DNA from: Pseudomonas graminis
Lineage (GTDB): Bacteria; Pseudomonadota; Gammaproteobacteria; Pseudomonadales; Pseudomonadaceae
Direction of reading: 5' to 3'
NCBI RefSeq assembly: GCF_004364335.1
Contig: NZ_SOCR01000009.1
Coordinates: 128,611-192,610 of the forward strand
Length of the DNA stretch: 64,000 nt
Part shown: piece after piece, positions 55,245 to 62,997 of the stretch
Numbering within the stretch: the first letter of the stretch is position 1
Layout: the number at the start of each line of letters is the position of its first letter
Translations under genes and position numbers: made by a program
Notes under the pieces: generated by a model
Database searches by the model: none
What the model was told of the DNA's origin: nothing
The model's input: only the letters and a program-made list of their open reading frames with translations

Positions 55245-55258
55245 TGACCTTTCAGTCA
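55245..55258. promoter_or_regulatory. TGAC-N6-GTCA operator before azgA
   Basis: TGACCTTTCAGTCA differs by one base from the core of the first xdhA site (TGACCTTTGAGTCA). It lies about 85 bp before the azgA start and downstream of the likely promoter. Confidence 0.55.
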
Positions 55259-55343
55259 ACAAATCAGCCTGACAGATTCACTCGCCTCCCGGAGCCGACA
55301 ACCGGCTTTGTCATAACAACAAAAACGTCCCGAGGATTTCACT

Positions 55344-56690
55344 GTGGAAAGTCGCAAAACCGAAGCCACGCCGCTGGATCTCCCGCTGCCGCGCAAAGGC
55401 CTGCTTGAACGCCTCTTCAAGCTCAGCCTGCACGGCACGACCGTCCGAACCGAGCTGCTGGCAGGGCTCACGACCTTCATCACCATGGCCTACATCATCT
55501 TCGTCAACCCCAACATCATGGCCGACGCCGGCATCGATCATGGCGCAGCCTTCGTCGCGACCTGCATCGCCGCCGCGCTGGGTTGCCTGTTGATGGGGCT
55601 GTACGCCAACTGGCCGGTGGGTCTGGCGCCGGGGATGGGCCTGAACGCGTTCTTCACCTACACCGTGGTCGGCACCATGGGTTACAGCTGGGAAACGGCG
55701 CTGGGCGCGGTGTTCGTCTCGGGCGTGATCTTTATGTTCCTGACCCTGTCGCGGATCCGCGAATGGCTGCTCAACAGCATCCCGGTCAGTTTGCGTTACG
55801 CCATGGGCGCGGGGGTCGGTCTGTTTCTCGGGCTGATCGGCCTGAAGACCGCCGGTATCGTAGTGGACAGCCCGGCGACGCTGATCAAGCTCGGCTCGTT
55901 GCGTGAGCCCGGCCCGCTGCTCGCCGCCCTCTGCTTTCTGATGATCGCCGTGCTCAGTTATCACCGGGTGTTCGGCGCGATCCTTATCAGCATCATCGCT
56001 GTGACCCTGGCTGGCTGGGGCCTGGGGCTGGTGCATTACAACGGCATCTTCTCCATGCCGCCGAGCCTGGCGCCGACCTGGATGGCCATGGACGTGGCCG
56101 GCGTGTTCAACGTCAGCATGATCAGCGTGGTGTTGGCGTTTCTGTTCGTGCACATGTTCGACACGGCCGGCACGCTCATGGGTGTGGCACAGCGCGCCGG
56201 TTTGGTGCGCGATGACGGCCGTATCGAAAACCTCTCACGGGCCTTGAAGGCCGACAGCGCGTCCAGCGTGTTCGGCGCGATGGTCGGTGTGCCGCCCGTC
56301 ACCAGTTACGTGGAAAGCGCCTCGGGCGTGGCAGCCGGGGGTCGGACTGGTCTGACCGCCGTCACCGTAGGCGTGCTGTTCGTGGCGGCGATGTTCTTCG
56401 CCCCGCTGGCTGGCATGATTCCCGCTTACGCGACCGCAGGTGCATTGATTTACGTAGCGATGTTGATGATGGGCGGCATGGCGCACATCGACTGGGACGA
56501 AGCCACCGACAGCATTCCGGCGATCGTCACGGCGATCATGATGCCGTTGACGTTTTCGGTGGCGGACGGGATTGCACTGGGTTTCATCACCTACGTGGTG
56601 CTCAAGGCCGGCACCGGCCGCCATCGGGAAATCTCCGTCAGTTTGTGGGTGCTGTGCGCGATCTTCATCGCCAAGTTCGTGTTTTTGTGA
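55344..56690 (+). CDS. Purine permease of the NCS2 AzgA family (adenine/guanine/hypoxanthine)
   Basis: 448 aa from GTG 55344 with AGGA upstream. Twelve or more membrane segments. AzgA-type motifs: LTTFITMAYIIFVNPNIM, GLAPGMGLNAFFTYTVVG, HMFDTAGTLMGVAQRAGL and SASSVFGAMVGVPPVTSYVE. It imports purine bases by proton symport in known members. It carries both operator types upstream. Confidence 0.93.
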   Translation: MESRKTEATPLDLPLPRKGLLERLFKLSLHGTTVRTELLAGLTTFITMAYIIFVNPNIMADAGIDHGAAFVATCIAAALGCLLMGLYANWPVGLAPGMGLNAFFTYTVVGTMGYSWETALGAVFVSGVIFMFLTLSRIREWLLNSIPVSLRYAMGAGVGLFLGLIGLKTAGIVVDSPATLIKLGSLREPGPLLAALCFLMIAVLSYHRVFGAILISIIAVTLAGWGLGLVHYNGIFSMPPSLAPTWMAMDVAGVFNVSMISVVLAFLFVHMFDTAGTLMGVAQRAGLVRDDGRIENLSRALKADSASSVFGAMVGVPPVTSYVESASGVAAGGRTGLTAVTVGVLFVAAMFFAPLAGMIPAYATAGALIYVAMLMMGGMAHIDWDEATDSIPAIVTAIMMPLTFSVADGIALGFITYVVLKAGTGRHREISVSLWVLCAIFIAKFVFL

Positions 56691-56742
56691 GACTGCGTAG
56701 ATCACAAACTGGCCCTGAATGGTCGAGTGATACACACGCCCC

Positions 56743-56831
56743 GTAGGAGCCGGCTTGCTGGCGAACGCGGTGTGTCAGACGGCACATCCGTGGCCGTCGC
56801 CATCGCATTCGCCAGCAAGCCGGCTCCTACA
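56743..56831. repeat. REP doublet, class B
   Basis: Two inverted copies of GAGCCGGCTTGCTGGCG with 40 bp between them, located between azgA and the LysE-type gene. Confidence 0.9.
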
Positions 56832-56908
56832 GGTCGAACGCGCACAAGACATGACGCCGCCCAGCCAGCGGCGTTTCTCTGCTTTCTAATAAACAAGGAG
56901 AACCCCCC

Positions 56909-57535
56909 ATGACACTGGAAACCTGGCTGCTGTTCAGCGGCGCCGCGCTGGTGGTCATTCTGATTCCGGGGCCGCTGTCACTGCTGATGATCGGCAACAG
57001 CCTGAATTACGGCCTGCTGCGCTCCTACCCCGCCTTCCTTGGCGGCGTCTGCGCGTCGATCTGCCTGCTCAGCGCTTCGGCCCTGGGGCTGGGCGCCTTG
57101 CTGCTGGCGTCCGAGCAGTTGTTCAGCGCCTTGAAGATCATCGGCGGCCTGTACCTGTTTTACCTGGCCTGGCAGAGCTGGAAGCAGTCGCGCCGGCCCG
57201 CTGTTGCCGCCGAAGTCCCCGAGGCGTCGATCAAGCCGGCTTTTGGCTCACTGTTCTGGCGCGCCTTCGTGCTGGGCGGCAGCAACCCGAAAGACATTCT
57301 GTTTTTCGCCGCCTTTTTGCCGCAGTTTCTCAAGGCCGATCAGCCGTTTTTCGGCCAACTGATCACCATGATCATCACCTGGACCGTCCTCGACCTGAGC
57401 TGCAAGTTGTTCTACGGCCTCAGCGCCCAGGGCGCGGCGCGCTACCTGCGCACGGGCAAGGGCCAGACCTGGTTCAACCGCATCAGCGCCGGGCTGTTCG
57501 GCACCGCCGGCACCGTTGCCCTGATCAGCCGCTGA
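56909..57535 (+). CDS. LysE-family exporter
   Basis: 208 aa with about six membrane segments. The RhtB/LysE signature is IPGPLSLLMIGNSLNYGLLRS near residues 19-39, and PKDILFFAAFLPQF is the second conserved part. AGGAG precedes ATG 56909. The family exports amino acids or related small molecules. Its location within the purine cluster may mean export of a related metabolite, but no operator site is seen before it. Confidence 0.88.
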   Translation: MTLETWLLFSGAALVVILIPGPLSLLMIGNSLNYGLLRSYPAFLGGVCASICLLSASALGLGALLLASEQLFSALKIIGGLYLFYLAWQSWKQSRRPAVAAEVPEASIKPAFGSLFWRAFVLGGSNPKDILFFAAFLPQFLKADQPFFGQLITMIITWTVLDLSCKLFYGLSAQGAARYLRTGKGQTWFNRISAGLFGTAGTVALISR

Positions 57536-57558
57536 GTTCATCAACAAAAACCGAGGCA

Positions 57559-57585
57559 GAAAAAAGCCCGCAGTGTGGGCGGGCA
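57559..57585 (-). terminator. Intrinsic terminator of hiuH
   Basis: On the minus strand GCCCGC (57584-57579) pairs with GCGGGC (57571-57566) and is followed by six T. It is 34 bp behind the hiuH stop codon and lies just after the end of the convergent LysE-type gene. Confidence 0.85.
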
Positions 57586-57618
57586 AGAGGAACACGGGGA
57601 GCAACACGCGGCAGCGAT

Positions 57619-57972
57619 CTAGCTGCCGCGATAGGTCGAATAGCTGTAGGGCGAAATCAGCAGCGGCACGTGGTAGTGGTCTTGCCCGGCGTCGATGCCG
57701 AAGCGCAGCACCACTTCATCGAGAAACGCCTGATTGCCGGACTGAACGCCTTTGCCACGAAAGTACTCGCCGGCCTGAAACTGCAATTGATAGACGCCAG
57801 ACCGGTAGTCATCGCCCTGCAACAGCGGAGCGTCGCAGCGGCCGTCGCTGTTGGTCAGCGCCTCGGCGACTTTCTCCAGCCGGTCGCCATCGACCCGATA
57901 AAGTGCGACGCGGATTGAGCTGCCGGGGCAGCCATGTGCAGCGTCCAGCACGTGAGTGGTGAGTCGTCCCAT
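57619..57972 (-). CDS. hiuH: 5-hydroxyisourate hydrolase (transthyretin-like)
   Basis: 117 aa from ATG 57972 (MGRLTTHVLD). Family residues: His in THVLDAAHG, Arg in RVALYRV, and the C-terminal signature YRGS. It hydrolyses 5-hydroxyisourate to OHCU. It is divergent from puuE across 398 bp. Confidence 0.96.
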   Translation of the reverse strand: MGRLTTHVLDAAHGCPGSSIRVALYRVDGDRLEKVAEALTNSDGRCDAPLLQGDDYRSGVYQLQFQAGEYFRGKGVQSGNQAFLDEVVLRFGIDAGQDHYHVPLLISPYSYSTYRGS

Positions 57973-58075
57973 GGCGTGTCGTTGCCTCATTCAGTGAGAG
58001 ATAGAGAGATGGCCTGCACCCGAAAAGGGCATCAGCAGTAAGACATGAGCAGGATTAAGACAGTTTAAGCGAAGA

Positions 58076-58085
58076 TTGTACACAA
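58076..58085 (-). promoter_or_regulatory. Operator candidate before hiuH
   Basis: TTGTACACAA, one base from TTGTATACAA. On the minus strand it overlaps a -10-like TACAAT (58080-58075), 104 bp before the hiuH start codon. Confidence 0.6.
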
Positions 58086-58190
58086 TTGAAATCACCTAAA
58101 TTTCTGTCGCTTTCTTGCCGCGGCTCCCCGCCCCGGAAAGCAGCGCAGGCCACAGAGCTAGACCATGACGGGCGCTTTATCTGACCACTC

Positions 58191-58206
58191 AGGCAGGTTT
58201 CTTGCA
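58191..58206 (+). promoter_or_regulatory. Sigma-54 promoter candidate before puuE
   Basis: AGGCAGG-TTTC-TTGCA has GG (58192-58193) and GC (58204-58205) at the required 12-bp spacing and a perfect TTGCA -12 element. Transcription would start near 58217. NtrC-type nitrogen control of allantoin use is plausible. Confidence 0.45.
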
Positions 58207-58252
58207 CAGTGATTCCATGGGGCTGAGAGTGGCGGCAAGCGAAAAAACAGGG

Positions 58253-58282
58253 TTACACGTTGTAAATAAAGTTGTATACAAT
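58253..58282 (+). promoter_or_regulatory. puuE promoter overlapped by TTGTATACAA
   Basis: -35 TTACAC (58253-58258), then 16 bp to TATACA (58275-58280) or 18 bp to TACAAT (58277-58282). The perfect palindrome TTGTATACAA (58272-58281) covers the -10 region. Confidence 0.6.
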
Positions 58283-58370
58283 CTCACCATCGCAGCGACC
58301 GTCGCGGCACCTCGATACATCGCCCTGACGACCACCGCCACAGAACACAGGCTAGATAAGGAAGATTGCA

Positions 58371-59297
58371 GTGAGCGCCGACTACCCACGCGACCTGATC
58401 GGTTACGGCAGTAACCCGCCCCATCCCCGCTGGCCAGGCAATGCCCGTATCGCGCTGTCGTTCGTGCTCAATTACGAGGAAGGCGGCGAGCGCAACATTC
58501 TGCATGGCGACCAGGAGTCCGAAGCGTTCCTCTCCGAAATGGTGGCCGCGCAACCCCTGCAGGGCCAGCGCAACATGAGCATGGAATCGCTCTACGAATA
58601 CGGCAGCCGTGCCGGCGTGTGGCGCATCCTCAAGCTGTTCAAACAATTCGACACCCCGCTGACGATCTTCGCGGTGGCCATGGCCGCCCAGCGTCACCCG
58701 GACGTGATCCGCGCCATGGTCGACGCCGGCCATGAGATCTGCAGCCACGGCTATCGCTGGATCGACTACCAGAACATGGACGAGGCGCAGGAACGCGAGC
58801 ACATGCTCGAAGCCATCCGCATCCTCACCGAGCTCACCGGTGAACGTCCGCTGGGCTGGTACACCGGGCGCACCGGCCCGAACACCCGGCGGCTGGTGAT
58901 GGAAGAAGGCGGTTTTCTCTACGACTGCGACACCTACGACGACGACCTGCCCTACTGGGAACCCAACAACCCGACCGGCAAGCCGCATCTGGTGATCCCG
59001 TACACGCTGGACACCAACGACATGCGCTTCACCCAGGTGCAGGGTTTCAACAAGGGCGACGACTTCTTCGACTACCTGAAAGACGCTTTCGACGTGCTCT
59101 ACGCCGAAGGGGCCGAGGCGCCGAAGATGCTTTCGATCGGCCTGCACTGCCGGTTGATTGGCCGCCCTGCCCGACTGGCCGCGCTGCAGCGTTTCCTTGA
59201 GTACGTCAAAGGCCACGAGCAGGTCTGGTTCGCCCGCCGTGTGGAAATCGCGCGGCACTGGCATCAGGTACACCCCTTCAATGGAGCCGCCGAATGA
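58371..59297 (+). CDS. puuE: Allantoinase PuuE (polysaccharide deacetylase fold)
   Basis: 308 aa from GTG 58371 with AAGGA eight bases upstream. NodB-like barrel: RIALSFVLNYEEGGERNILHGD near the N-terminus and AGHEICSHGYRWIDYQ with the usual H-G dyad. GWYTGRTGPNTRRLV is characteristic of PuuE. It is metal-independent and unrelated to the amidohydrolase-type allantoinase. Overlaps uraD by four bases (ATGA). Confidence 0.95.
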   Translation: MSADYPRDLIGYGSNPPHPRWPGNARIALSFVLNYEEGGERNILHGDQESEAFLSEMVAAQPLQGQRNMSMESLYEYGSRAGVWRILKLFKQFDTPLTIFAVAMAAQRHPDVIRAMVDAGHEICSHGYRWIDYQNMDEAQEREHMLEAIRILTELTGERPLGWYTGRTGPNTRRLVMEEGGFLYDCDTYDDDLPYWEPNNPTGKPHLVIPYTLDTNDMRFTQVQGFNKGDDFFDYLKDAFDVLYAEGAEAPKMLSIGLHCRLIGRPARLAALQRFLEYVKGHEQVWFARRVEIARHWHQVHPFNGAAE

Positions 59298-59809
59298 GCC
59301 GTTTTCAGACCCTGACGCCCTCTTCCCTCAGTCGCGAAGAATTCGTCCACGCCTTCGCCGACATCTACGAACACTCGCCCTGGGTCGCCGAACAGGCCTG
59401 GGACCTCGGCCAGCTGCACGAGCTCGATGACATCGAGGCGCTGCACGCACGCATGAGCGACATCCTGTTGAGTGCCGATCACGCCGCGCAACTGGCGCTG
59501 ATCAACGCTCACCCGGACCTTGCCGGCAAAGCCGCCGTGCAAGGCCAACTGACCGAAGCCAGTACCTCTGAACAGGCTGGGGCCGGTATCCACCACTGCA
59601 CGGCCGAAGAGTTTCAGCGCTTCACCGAGCTGAACGACGCCTACAAGGCCAAGTTCGCGTTCCCCTTCATCATGGCGGTGAAAGGCAGCAACCGGCATCA
59701 GATCCTCGCGGCCTTCGAGACGCGCATTCACAACCCGGCAGACGCCGAGTTTGCCTGCGCCCTCGGCGAGATCAACAAGATCGCGATGTTTCGCCTGCAA
59801 GCCCTCTGA
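59294..59809 (+). CDS. uraD: OHCU decarboxylase
   Basis: 171 aa. The motif HPDLAGKAA and the SxEQxxAG segment SEQAGAGI are typical, with FPFIMAVKGSNRHQILAAFE near the C-terminus. Makes S-allantoin from the HiuH product. Confidence 0.95.
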   Translation: MSRFQTLTPSSLSREEFVHAFADIYEHSPWVAEQAWDLGQLHELDDIEALHARMSDILLSADHAAQLALINAHPDLAGKAAVQGQLTEASTSEQAGAGIHHCTAEEFQRFTELNDAYKAKFAFPFIMAVKGSNRHQILAAFETRIHNPADAEFACALGEINKIAMFRLQAL

Positions 59810-59850
59810 CCGACCGTTCCCACGCCCACTATCAAAGGCAGACAAAAAGA

Positions 59851-60846
59851 ATGAAAGCTTACGCCGCACCCTTCGAGAAGTTCGTCAACCTGGCCGATGC
59901 GCGTCTGGGGACGAAGATCCTGTCCGTCACCGATGACTGGTTCGCCGACGCCAACCGCCTGTTCCAGCCGATTCCGGCAGTCTGGAAAGAAGGCGTGTTC
60001 GACGACAACGGCAAGTGGATGGACGGCTGGGAGTCGCGCCGCAAGCGCTTTGAAGGTTACGACAGCGCAGTGATTCGTCTGGGCGTTGCCGGTTCGATCA
60101 AGGGCGTGGACATCGACACCTCATATTTCACCGGCAACTACCCGCCATCGGCCTCGCTGGAAGCGTGCTTCCTGGCGTCGGGCGAGCCGGATGAGCACAC
60201 CGTGTGGACCGAAGTGCTGCCGGCCGTGGAGCTCAAGGGCGACAGCCATCATTACCACGAGATCGCGGACGCCAAGGCCTACAGCCACCTGCGTTTCAAC
60301 ATTTACCCGGACGGCGGCGTGGCGCGTCTGCGGGTGTATGGCGTGCCCCATCGGGACTGGTCGTCGGTGGCTGACAACGAGCAGATCGATCTGGCCGCTG
60401 CGCTGAATGGTGGTCGTGCGCTGGCCTGCTCCGACGAGCATTTCGGGCGCATGAGCAACATCCTCAACCCGGGCCGTGGCGTGAACATGGGCGACGGCTG
60501 GGAAACCGCACGTCGCCGCACGCCTGGCAATGACTGGGTGATCGTGGCGCTGGGGCATGCCGGTGAAGTCGAGCAGATCGTCGTCGACACCCTGCACTTC
60601 AAGGGCAACTACCCGGACAGCTGCTCGATTCAGGCGGCCTTCGTCAAAGGCGGCACCGACAGCCAGATCGAAACCCAGAGCCTGTTCTGGCGCGAACTGC
60701 TGCCGAGCCAGAAGCTGGAAATGCACGCCGAACACACCTTCGTCGAGCAGATCAAGGCACTGGGGCCGATTACCCATATCCGCCTGAACGTGTTCCCGGA
60801 TGGCGGCGTGAGCCGGTTGCGGGTGTTGGGCAAAGTGGCGAAGTAG
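59851..60846 (+). CDS. alc: Allantoicase
   Basis: 331 aa. Two similar halves of about 160 residues, each with a motif of the type GWESRRKR / GWETARRR, a VxGxVxxxxxDTxxFxGNYP strand (FTGNYPPSAS and FKGNYPDSCS) and LRxNxxPDGGVxRLRxxG. It splits allantoate to ureidoglycolate and urea. In operon with puuE and uraD (42 bp gap). Confidence 0.95.
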   Translation: MKAYAAPFEKFVNLADARLGTKILSVTDDWFADANRLFQPIPAVWKEGVFDDNGKWMDGWESRRKRFEGYDSAVIRLGVAGSIKGVDIDTSYFTGNYPPSASLEACFLASGEPDEHTVWTEVLPAVELKGDSHHYHEIADAKAYSHLRFNIYPDGGVARLRVYGVPHRDWSSVADNEQIDLAAALNGGRALACSDEHFGRMSNILNPGRGVNMGDGWETARRRTPGNDWVIVALGHAGEVEQIVVDTLHFKGNYPDSCSIQAAFVKGGTDSQIETQSLFWRELLPSQKLEMHAEHTFVEQIKALGPITHIRLNVFPDGGVSRLRVLGKVAK

Positions 60847-60855
60847 TGCTGAGTC

Positions 60856-60947
60856 TGTAGGAGCGCGCTTGCCCGCGAAGGCTATCTATCAGGCGATAGA
60901 GATGCGGTGAATGTACCGACGCCTTCGCGGGCAAGCGCGCTCCTACA
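60856..60947. repeat. REP doublet, class A, between alc and allA
   Basis: Two inverted intact copies of GAGCGCGCTTGCCCGCG with a spacer of about 44 bp. It lies inside the probable operon. Confidence 0.9.
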
Positions 60948-60983
60948 GTGATCAATCCATCAAACATGAACAGAAGACTCCGC

Positions 60984-61478
60984 ATGCGCACACTGATCAT
61001 CGAGCCGTTGACCAAGGCAGCCTTCGCCCCGTTCGGCGACGTCATCGAAACCGATGGCAGCGATCATTTCATGATCAACAACGGCTCGACCATGCGCTTT
61101 CACCGTCTGGCCGAGGTTGAAACGGACGACAAGGCGATCATCAGCATCTTCCGCGCCGAGGCGCTGGACATGCCGTTGACCATCAGCATGCTGGAGCGCC
61201 ATCCGCTGGGCAGCCAGGCGTTCATTCCGCTGCTCGGCCATCCTTTTCTGGTCGTGGTCGCGCCATTTGGCGATGCACCTGAACCCGAGTTGACCCGCGC
61301 CTTCATCACCAATGGCAGGCAGGGTGTTAATTACCATCGCGGCGTCTGGCACCACCCGGTGCTGACGATCGAAAAGCGGGATGACTTCCTGGTGGTTGAT
61401 CGCAGTGGCAGTGGCAATAACTGCGATGAGCATTTCTTCGAAGAGAGTCAGAAGATGGTTCTCGATCCCCAACTATAA
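60984..61478 (+). CDS. allA: Ureidoglycolate lyase
   Basis: 164 aa from ATG 60984 (MRTLIIEPLT); an ATG at 60966 would add six residues. Cupin-like family. Typical parts: FAPFGDVIE near the N-terminus, LERHPLGSQAFIPL and GVNYHRGVWHHPVL with probable active-site residues. It releases glyoxylate and urea, the end of the pathway encoded here. Confidence 0.95.
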   Translation: MRTLIIEPLTKAAFAPFGDVIETDGSDHFMINNGSTMRFHRLAEVETDDKAIISIFRAEALDMPLTISMLERHPLGSQAFIPLLGHPFLVVVAPFGDAPEPELTRAFITNGRQGVNYHRGVWHHPVLTIEKRDDFLVVDRSGSGNNCDEHFFEESQKMVLDPQL

Positions 61479-61526
61479 GAAGGGCCCGACCACCCGTTAA
61501 GCGGTGGAAGGCAAAGGGTAAAGACT

Positions 61527-62855
61527 GTGGCTGCACATCTGATGGAATGGCTGAATCTGGGCGTGCGCTGGATTCACATGATCGTCGGGATCGCCTGGAT
61601 CGGCGCGTCCTTTTATTTCGTCTGGCTGGAGAACAACCTCAACCGCGCCAACCCCCGTGACGGTCTGTCGGGCGACCTCTGGGCGATTCACGGCGGCGGC
61701 ATCTATCACCTGGAAAAGTACAAGCTGGCCCCGCCGACCATGCCGGACGACCTGCACTGGTTCAAATGGGAAGCCTACTGGACCTGGATGTCAGGCGTGG
61801 CGCTGCTGTGCATCGTGTTCTATTCCAACCCCACACTTTACCTGCTGGCACCCGGCAGCACGCTGAGCGGCGGCGCAGGCATCGCCATTGGCGTCGGCTC
61901 GTTGATCGCCAGCTGGACGATCTACGACATCCTGTGCGATTCACCGCTGGGCAAGCGCCCTGCCCTGCTGGGCCTTGTACTGTTCGTACTGGTCATCGCG
62001 GCCTGCTTCGGCTTCAGCCAGGTGTTCAGTGGCCGGGCGGCTTACCTGCACACGGGTGCGATCATCGGCACGATCATGGTCGGCAACGTGCTGCGCATCA
62101 TCATGCCGGCCCAGCGAGCATTGGTCGCCGCCATCGCCGAGAACCGCACGCCGGATCCATCGCTGCCCGCCAAAGGCCTGCTGCGTTCACGGCACAACAA
62201 CTACTTCACCCTGCCGGTGCTGTTCATCATGATCAGCAACCACTTCCCGAGCACCTATGGCAGTCAGTACAACTGGCTGGTCCTCGCCGGGATCGCGGTG
62301 TGTGCGGTGCTGGTCCGGCACTTCTTCAACACCCGTCACAACAGCCACAAATACGCCTGGGCCCTGCCGGTTGGCGCGCTGGGGATGATGTGTCTGGCCT
62401 ACGTCACAGGTCCTGCGCAAATATCTCGCGGCCCGGACGTGGCGGAGAAAATCCAGTATCAGCCACTGCCGGGCACGGCCATTGGCGGTCATCGCGCTGA
62501 TGAGCCGAAGCCTGAAGTCGCGCCAGCGCCTGCTCCGGCTGCGGCAGCTGCAGCAACCGCCGAAGCGCAACCGGCGCAAGCCAGCACCGGTGGCGTGGAT
62601 TTCGAGAAGGTCCACAGCGTGATTCAGGAACGCTGCACCGTCTGCCACTCCGCCAAACCCACCAGCCCGCTGTTCAGCAGCGCGCCGGCCGGGATCATGT
62701 TCGACACCCCGCAGCAGATCCAGCAACTCGCCCCGCGCATTCAGGCCCAGGCCGTGACCGCGCAGATCATGCCGCTGGGCAACATCACCCAGATGACCCA
62801 ACAGGAACGTGACCTGCTGGGGCAATGGATCGATAAAGGGGCGCAGACGAACTGA
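61527..62855 (+). CDS. puuD: Membrane-bound urate hydroxylase with C-terminal cytochrome c domain
   Basis: 442 aa from GTG 61527. Eight or nine membrane segments with conserved His, Trp and Glu residues (VRWIHMIVGIAWIGASFYFVWLE; WAIHGGGIYHLEKY). An Ala/Pro-rich linker (residues about 330-357) leads to a cytochrome c domain with one CXXCH (CTVCHS). PuuD replaces soluble uricase and passes electrons from urate to the respiratory chain rather than directly to O2. Confidence 0.95.
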   Translation: MAAHLMEWLNLGVRWIHMIVGIAWIGASFYFVWLENNLNRANPRDGLSGDLWAIHGGGIYHLEKYKLAPPTMPDDLHWFKWEAYWTWMSGVALLCIVFYSNPTLYLLAPGSTLSGGAGIAIGVGSLIASWTIYDILCDSPLGKRPALLGLVLFVLVIAACFGFSQVFSGRAAYLHTGAIIGTIMVGNVLRIIMPAQRALVAAIAENRTPDPSLPAKGLLRSRHNNYFTLPVLFIMISNHFPSTYGSQYNWLVLAGIAVCAVLVRHFFNTRHNSHKYAWALPVGALGMMCLAYVTGPAQISRGPDVAEKIQYQPLPGTAIGGHRADEPKPEVAPAPAPAAAAAATAEAQPAQASTGGVDFEKVHSVIQERCTVCHSAKPTSPLFSSAPAGIMFDTPQQIQQLAPRIQAQAVTAQIMPLGNITQMTQQERDLLGQWIDKGAQTN

Positions 62856-62859
62856 AGTC

Positions 62860-62946
62860 AGCTGCAAGCTTCAAGCAGCAAGCCACAAGTTAAAAGCAGT
62901 ACGCGATCGGCTTTAGCTTGAGGCTTGCCGCTTGAAGCTTGCTGCT
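62860..62946. repeat. Class D inverted repeat (AAGCTTCAAGC type)
   Basis: The arms 62860-62889 and 62917-62946 match at 27 of 30 positions as an inverted repeat, separated by 27 bp. The sequence is unrelated to the other REP classes in the window. Confidence 0.85.
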
Positions 62947-62997
62947 TCCACCGATTCAAAGCTTCAACCCCACAATAAGAACAAATGAGGTGTTGCA

